DNA of 64,000 nt. Source: Sipunculus nudus. Its lineage: Eukaryota > Annelida > Sipuncula > Golfingiida > Sipunculidae. The notes below the pieces were generated by a model, which saw only the letters and a program-made list of their open reading frames with translations, ran no database searches and was not told the origin of the DNA. The position numbers and the translations under genes were made by a program. Positions within the stretch are counted from its first letter, which is position 1. Each line of letters begins with the position of its first letter. The stretch is from contig CM049314.1 of NCBI GenBank assembly GCA_026874595.1, positions 30,141,729 to 30,205,728 on the forward strand, in the 5' to 3' direction. Positions 24,860 through 64,000 of the stretch are shown piece by piece.

Positions 24860-25063
24860 TCAGCGATCGATTGGACAGCAATATGATTTTGAGCACCCAG
24901 CCGGTCACAAATTGTATTCATGGAGCCTAGAATCTTCAAACGTAACAATCACTTGCAGGACCTTGCGTAAGGGTCTTGGCACGGTGGGGGTCTGACCGGG
25001 ATTCGAACTCACGACCTCTCGATCATGAGCCCGGCACCTTAACCATTACACCACCGCCCCCGC
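24860..25063 (-). mobile_element. tRNA-derived SINE
   Basis: Read on the minus strand from 25063, it starts GGGGGCGGTGGTGTAATGG with an A box (TGGTGTAATGGTTAAGG, complement of 25037-25053) and, about 29 bp on, a B box (GTTCGAATCCC, complement of 24998-25008). The 5' and 3' acceptor-like strands do not pair as a full tRNA acceptor stem, and a non-tRNA body follows to about 24860. Pol III promoter boxes are well preserved. Confidence 0.7.
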
Positions 25064-25079
25064 ATAATAAAAAAAAATA

Positions 25080-26140
25080 AATTAAATAAAAATCTCTATA
25101 AATTCTTAAGTAATTCATTCATTTAAACAAGTCTCACCTCAAATTAACCAAAATGAAGTTTCTTTCAAAGTCAAGTCGCGCTTGATAAAATTTTATGAAA
25201 GGTCAAGGTCAGAGAGGTCAACAAGTTCATGAAATCTAATTTTCTTTAAAAATAATGCTTCTTTTGTACGTTCTTGAGGGAAAAGTTTTACTTCAGTTGT
25301 CCGTTTAAGATTTATATACTAATTATTGGAATCAATGGTCAGCCATGGCTCTCTGGTTAATTGTCAGGCCAGATTAAAGAAGAAAATGTGGCGCGATATT
25401 TTCTGACAGCATGTGTTTATACGCCGTCCCGGTAGGATCATCATAAAATAGGTTCAATATTTTATCTTAATGGTTAGTTAATTGCGTTCTTTGGGATAAA
25501 AATTGTTAGAGAAATGTAATCAATTTGTCATCCTACTTATTTTTCCATTCGGCAATGTTAACCTGAATACCCAGTGCTGGATATACACATATACCTAGGC
25601 ACTGTTGATGCCGAGGGCCTTAGGGCAGCCTCCTGTCATAAAGAATATCTTGTTTCATTTGTGACCATTAACACCTGGGGTGTACATCTAGGACTAAATA
25701 ATGAGTGGTTAAAATGCAGAATGCAAAATGCAGGAAAGACATTGTCCTTTGACCTTGTAAACTCGACTTTCCGAAAGATGCAAGGTGTGACATTTACAGT
25801 TCGATAAAAATCAAGGTCACCAGTTTTCAAATCTGAGAACTTACTATCCTTGAACTTATATTATTCTGATTTTCATAACCATCCATCCACCTATTCTTGG
25901 AAAGGAGAATTTGTTTTTAGATTTTCACCAAATTTGGAATTATGCAAGATAAGAGCCACTTTAATATTGAAATTAATGACCCCAATTTGAAAAGGCTTCA
26001 CCCTATCATATCAGTGCATGTGCACACCGCAGGAAATGACACATACTATTCCAAGTGGCAGTTATTAAACGGCACATAACCTCATAACGATCACAGGTAG
26101 CACCACTAGTCTTTCGTACAAGAAAAAGCAATCCAAGATC
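25080..26140. other. Intergenic repeats-derived stretch
   Basis: It contains GGTCAAGGTCAGAGAGGTCA at about 25201, suggesting a decayed AGGTCA-type repeat. No gene recognised. Confidence 0.35.
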
Positions 26141-26150
26141 TTCTAGTAAG

Positions 26151-26212
26151 ACGAAGGACGACGGACAAGGCAAAATCGTTATACCTTAGTTGACTTTAAG
26201 TCAGCTGAGCTA
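26151..26212 (-). repeat. Head of the TAGCTCAGCTGACTT repeat family, inverted
   Basis: Reverse-complemented it reads TAGCTCAGCTGACTTAAAGT, then GTCCGTCGTCCTTCG, matching 16194-16260 almost position by position. Confidence 0.6.
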
Positions 26213-26219
26213 ATAATCA

Positions 26220-29200
26220 TATATATATGATGGCGTAGGCCGACTTAAATGAAGCAACCCGAACATAACATTTACACGGCAGTCAGTCGCATAGTCCATA
26301 TTGTAGTATTATTTGTCCCTGATAATTTCTGAGATGTCGAGTAGGAGACACCATATTATGTATGCAATTACAACAAATTTTCGGTTCATCGCTTTTTGAT
26401 AATCAGCAGTGGTCACCGAAGGTGACTGGAGCCTGCTTTGATCTTCCGTTAGTACAATCGAATATCGCGTGTCCACATAACCGAGCTTCCCTACTTCCCT
26501 ATTAAGTAAATTTAGGAATTTTAGGAATTAGATGTATAACCCCTAGGATGAATGAGAAACTAATACTAGGAAGTATCTGTTTTTACCATCAATTTTGGAT
26601 TAAAGCCGTTTCTTCAATTTATTAATATTTAAATATACATCTTCATTTGCATTTGTTGTACACAAGCTTTGCTATAAGTGTTGAATGCTCGCCATGGTGT
26701 TTTATAGGGGGGGGGGGGGAGATATAAACGGTAACATTCTCTGTCAATAGCGAACTTCTTGGTTATTGGGATATGCACCAAAACTTATGATAATGTTTGT
26801 AGCTGCTGTAAGCATTGTATGAGATCTTTCACAATCTTTATATGTTATGCTGTGTACGTATGAAGTATATCCAAATCTGGAAAAAACATTTTCCTCAACA
26901 TTATTACTAGGAGAATTTTCAGCTACACCGATAAATAGTAGATTTACAGCACGAGATTCTGGTTACAACGAGTGGCTATTTCACGTTGAAAATTTCAACC
27001 CAATTTGATTACTTTTTTAGCTGTAGGAGTATCACATTGAAAAAGTTCACAGATGCGCTTCGGGTCCTTGTTAATGAACCGATGCGACAGATTTTGTTCA
27101 ATGCGAGCCAGCAACAGATTTATTAGTATGTAAATCGGGGACATACATTTAGGATCCAATGCAAAATGTTTGTTCAGCAAACATTAGACTGTATGATTAG
27201 TGTATTTTCACAATGCTCGCATAGTATAGAAGGCGTAAACATATTTTTAGTGTAGATTTCATAGTCTTAACTGGTCTGATTGCCAAGTTAAAAAGGTTAT
27301 AATTTGTAATGCAGAGGAGTCATTTATACAGCTTACGTGAGTTGCATCCGTCATTCATCAATATAGCAGAACCTATGTGCCAGCAAGAAACATACGGAAA
27401 TTCCATTGACCACCTGTGACTTGTATAAATACATGGAGACAGAATATACCTTGTAAGACCTTTATTTACATATCACATGAACACAAAATCCTTTCTATTT
27501 ACAAAATTTGCAACAAGTGCCCATGAACGAAATGCTACCTTTGTGTCTGGGGTAGACCGACGTGTTTGTGTATATAATGGTATACATACATATAGTGGAA
27601 CTTCCATCCAACACGCTCTGGAATAACAATACACCTTGGGGTCAAACCTTTCCCCTTGATCACGAAATATAATAGTTATATATATATATACAGAGCTATG
27701 GGGTAATAGAGCCATTTGGACCAAGAGGGGACACAAATACTAGTATGGTTTTAGCTTGAAATGTTAGTCTGTTCAAAATGAAAATTTATAGCTGTATGAT
27801 CATTAAATTTTAATCAGTTTAATAAAAGATTTTTTAGGTTGCCAGTCAGGCAAAATTACAAACAATTAAATATTTATATCATTGTTTCCCATTTTAATTC
27901 TCAAAAAGGGACAAAGTTTCAATTTTTCAAATTCTGTTATTGAATCTGCAAGGACTATTTTATGCAAAAAAAAAGTACATCCTGACATGGGACACCCCCT
28001 CGAAAAAAAATAACCCATCTCCCCTGGACACAAATTTGTGTTCAATGGGTCACTTCAAATTCAGAATTGGAAATGATCAATGGTCCAAATCACTGGAGAT
28101 CTATTGCACATGCTTTGGCGAATTTGTAAAAGCCACATTAGCTCCTATTAATAGATGATTTAGCCTTACATAACGATCAAAACAACCTGAATAATATCCA
28201 CACCCACCTAAAAAGCAGCTTGTGCAATGCGGAGAGATGAAGATTACCGAACTGTAGTACATATAATTACATAAATATGTGAGATACAAATTGGCACAAA
28301 CCATTTTACATTTTTGATCTTCCTTCCTGAAGAAATATTTAGCAAGACTGGCACTTTAATAACCTAAAAATCTCAGTTTGACAAAATTGTCTAAGGCTAA
28401 ACCTTGCTTTGGTTATTCCGATTTTGAGAGAAATAATTATTTTTACATCACAAAAATGGACATATGCCGATATAGTTTGGAAACAACTGCAATAACGGTC
28501 AACTGAAATACTGGTAATGAACAAATATGGTTCTTATTCCAGTAAGTACACTCATGATGCGGTGGCCTAATTACATTCCTGCTAGTTCATTTCTGTCAAC
28601 CACTCCTTCCACGGTGCGCTTTTGCCTTAGAATGCTCAGAGAGGACCCATGTATATTGGTGCTGTAAGAAGCACGATTGTCAGGGCAATGACTTGGCTAA
28701 CTCTGGGAGTGCCATTTGGTCAAAACATTTGTCCCAGTGATTCAAAGGCACTGGGCAAAATGTTTCGACCTATAAGAGTTGGGCATAATGCGACATGGAT
28801 ATTTTGTAAGTTTATGGATGTTCTATGCCCATTTTTGTTTAATATTCATTGATATACCAAGTCTTCCACTATAAGAATCCTTGCATATGCACATGTTTAA
28901 TATATGACAAGGAATACTAACATTGCTGCTTGAAAAAAAATTTCTGATATACCTGTTTCATGACATGTTTGCAGGTATAAACAATAACACTGAGACACTG
29001 ATGTTTTAACATTTTTTTTTCTTTACCCACCTCTTGCTGGTGTATGCAATATGTTTTATTACTTTTACAAACATGTGAATCAGGTAACTGTACAAACTGA
29101 GCAATTATAAGTTGCATAACACAAAACTATTAACACTTATACATTATACAAATACCACTCAGCTGGATTAAATCTCATATTATTCTTGTTTTACAAGAAT

Positions 29201-31030
29201 AATCATATATTCCTATGTTACATGAATCGGATAGTAGGTATAGTTCATGGCACCTTACTCATTTTAATTTAAATGAATTATACCTCATTATGTAAGAATT
29301 AATTCAGAAGCCAGGAACTTTTTAAGAAAATTTAGTTTTAATTTTTGAGTTATCAATCTTGTTATATATTTCCTCTGTTATACAATAACTCATGTCAACA
29401 TAAAAATACAACTGAACAAAACTGGAACAATATCCCTTGTTTAATACTGTAACACAAAACCCCCTATGATATGATCATAATTTACAATATCAGCTTTCAC
29501 AGCCATATATCAGCTTCCTTGCATACAGAAATAAATGAATTTACATATATACATGCATATAGAAAATAAAGCTAAATCCACAAATGACTGACAATGAAGC
29601 ACAGTAAACCCTCATTTATTTGCCATCCATTAATTCACCAAATTCACCTACCCACTAAATATTGTGCAAATCCCGGTAGCCTGCATACTCAGTTCTTATA
29701 TGAATCATTTATTTAACTCAAGATTTTCCATTCACTGTGTTTATGCTCCCCAGAGTACTCATCACCAACCATTTCAATGCTGCAGCAATTGACAATCATA
29801 AATAAATTCATTATTACACGCCAATTGGCAGATAATTGCATGCTGGCATCTTTTCCCCAATCTTAACATAAATTGCCGTTTATAATCATCAGCAACCCTA
29901 ATTAAAAAAGTTAAATCCTGTGGCCCTGGTGCAGGAGGACATGATTATACTTTGTGTGCATGGGGTACATGACAGTCCACATAAACATTTAACATAGTAA
30001 TATACGAACAGCTCTGTCTACTTCACATTGGATAATCAATTTAAACTAACAGCAGATTGACCATTGCTAAAGTACGTCTGATTTGAAGGTTCTGATAAAT
30101 TATGAATAAAGTGATGAAAGATGAACGATTTTATCATTTAATAATAGTGGTGATGCCGTGACAGACATAAACTGCATAAAACCAAGAGTGCAAGGATGCC
30201 TGATGAAAGGTGACAAACAAAATTCCCTTAACCACCACATCCCACAAGTGCTGAGTGAAACAATAGTGGGAACATATATCAGTCATACACACACTACCTG
30301 TACACCTATTCTTAATACAACATAAGCTCGAAGTGTGTGATCTAATATAATGAAACAAACTTATGTGCTGCAAAAACATATGATTTTAAAATATATATTT
30401 TAATTCACCTCTGGTAAATAAATAACCCACAGTTACACCCACCCTAACCATAGATCTGTTTCTGCATGTGTTAATGTTTATAAGTTTTGTGATATTAGTG
30501 TGCCTTAATGGTTAAGTGACATTAAACTAAAGAAAACTAAAGTGTAATAATTTAGAGCTAACACTCATTCTGTTGCAGATAAATAAGTTGATAGTTTTCT
30601 AATTAGCAACTTTGAAATACGATTTTTATAACAGATTGTAGAACTGCACTTGCTTTTCAGCACCATCTGGTGTTAAAACTTGAAACAATTCTTTAGTGTT
30701 TCATTAATTGACAGCAATCAGGTAGAAAGATGCTTAATAAACGCGAATTAAGAGTAACTGTAAACCACTAGTTTTATGTCTAACTGGTTGATTGTGCTTT
30801 GCACATCACTGTTTTCTTTTAAATAAGCACAAAGTCAAAACTTTCATGATGTTATGATTCACTTCACAGTATTTCCAGCAACTACGGTATCATAATGGTT
30901 ATCAATGAACGGTAAAACCTTGCCTAACGTTAACCTCTGTTTAGTGACCGACTCAAAATAATGACATTTTCACGGTCCCAATTTTCTTTTGCTCTGTATA
31001 TTAAATTTATATATAAACAACCACTTGGAA
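26220..31030. other. Gene-free stretch downstream of COG3
   Basis: No supported gene. Short frames (for example 27473-27736 on the minus strand) have no recognisable domain. A G13 run lies at 26707-26719 and a hairpin at 29179-29203. Part of it could belong to a long COG3 3' UTR. Confidence 0.35.
29179..29203. repeat. Perfect 11-bp-arm hairpin
   Basis: ATTATTCTTGT (29179-29189), loop TTT, ACAAGAATAAT (29193-29203). It lies about 2 kb downstream of the COG3 stop. Too short for a miRNA precursor. Confidence 0.6.
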
Positions 31031-31085
31031 AATGCAACCACTTTATTGAGGTCTGGTTAATGGTAGTAATTTCAAGGTTTGACTG
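30910..31085 (+). repeat. CGACCACC-family repeat fragment just past COG3
   Basis: GTAAAACCTTGCCTAACG, TTTAGTGACCGACTCAAAAT, CTTTTGCTCTGTATATTA and CCACTTTATTGAGGTCTGG occur in the same order as in 39830-39990 and 48960-49140. Confidence 0.5.
31042..31047 (-). terminator. Candidate COG3 polyadenylation signal (AATAAA)
   Basis: AATAAA on the minus strand about 190 bp past the COG3 stop codon, followed by GTGGTTGCATTTTCCAAGTG, a GU-rich stretch suitable for cleavage. The hexamer lies inside a dispersed repeat whose other copies carry it too. It is the nearest canonical signal I found, not proven to be used. Confidence 0.4.
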
Positions 31086-31234
31086 TTCTACTTTTCAATG
31101 TCACCTCTATTACCACAGTGTCATTGATGACAATCGTGACGTCATTATGATTGAAACTATTTTAATGAAGTTGTGTTCTTGTTACAGGAGCCTCATGGTG
31201 CAGGACTGTGTTATTTGGTGATGATGGAGAATTG

Positions 31235-64000
<32,766 letters not shown>

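Noticed and set aside
24998-25063. tRNA gene
   Set aside because: A and B boxes are present, but the acceptor strands do not pair as a full stem and a non-tRNA body follows, so it is a SINE head. The same holds for 18977-18989.
27473-27736. 87-codon minus-strand open frame
   Set aside because: No domain recognised. The frame runs through a short TA tract and repeat-like sequence, and it shows no exon boundaries.

Overview
This is a eukaryotic, AT-rich, intron-rich and repeat-rich window, most likely from a lophotrochozoan and probably a bivalve mollusc. The reasons are GT-AG introns of 0.1 to 5.5 kb, tRNA-derived SINEs, many short non-autonomous DNA transposons, (TA)n and (CT)n microsatellites, and dispersed repeats of a style common in molluscan genomes (AGGTCA-rich repeats, 'CGACCACC' repeats). 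The species call is inference. There is no bacterial-type operon, CRISPR array or complete RNA gene.

Left edge (65-3654, + strand): the last four coding exons of a type I single-pass membrane protein. A cysteine-containing ectodomain leads to one transmembrane helix and a roughly 110-residue basic cytoplasmic tail. I do not recognise the family.

Middle (3655-31234): about 27.5 kb without a recognisable gene, lying between two convergent genes. It is packed with mobile-element remnants. The clearest are two hAT-like non-autonomous elements: 13190-14029, with perfect 8-bp target-site duplications, and 23078-24660, inserted in a TA microsatellite. Others are CAG-GGATCC-type mini-elements near 8.8, 9.2, 20.7 and 22.3 kb, two tRNA-derived SINEs on the minus strand (18.9 and 25.0 kb), and an AGGTCA-rich repeat at 16.2-17.35 kb that carries five perfect DR1 nuclear-receptor half-site pairs.

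Right half (31235-64000, - strand): nearly the whole COG3 gene (conserved oligomeric Golgi complex subunit 3, Sec34 family). I traced 23 coding exons, 829 codons plus stop, in an unbroken reading frame from the right window edge to the stop codon at 31235. Every exon joins in phase. Only the extreme N-terminus lies beyond base 64000.

The most interesting structure is inside COG3. At two separate places an exon/intron boundary has been tandemly duplicated together with its splice donor: a 63-bp unit in five copies at 32809-33113, and a 52-bp unit in two copies at about 57587-57690. A 39-bp in-frame candidate microexon (39217-39255) resembles the 3' end of the preceding exon, which could be a third, older event of the same kind. 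COG3 introns also hold a 1.55-kb terminal-inverted-repeat element (40422-41972), two copies of a 0.4-kb dispersed repeat, an AGGTCA-type tandem repeat with a period of about 290 bp, and a 130-bp (TA)n tract.
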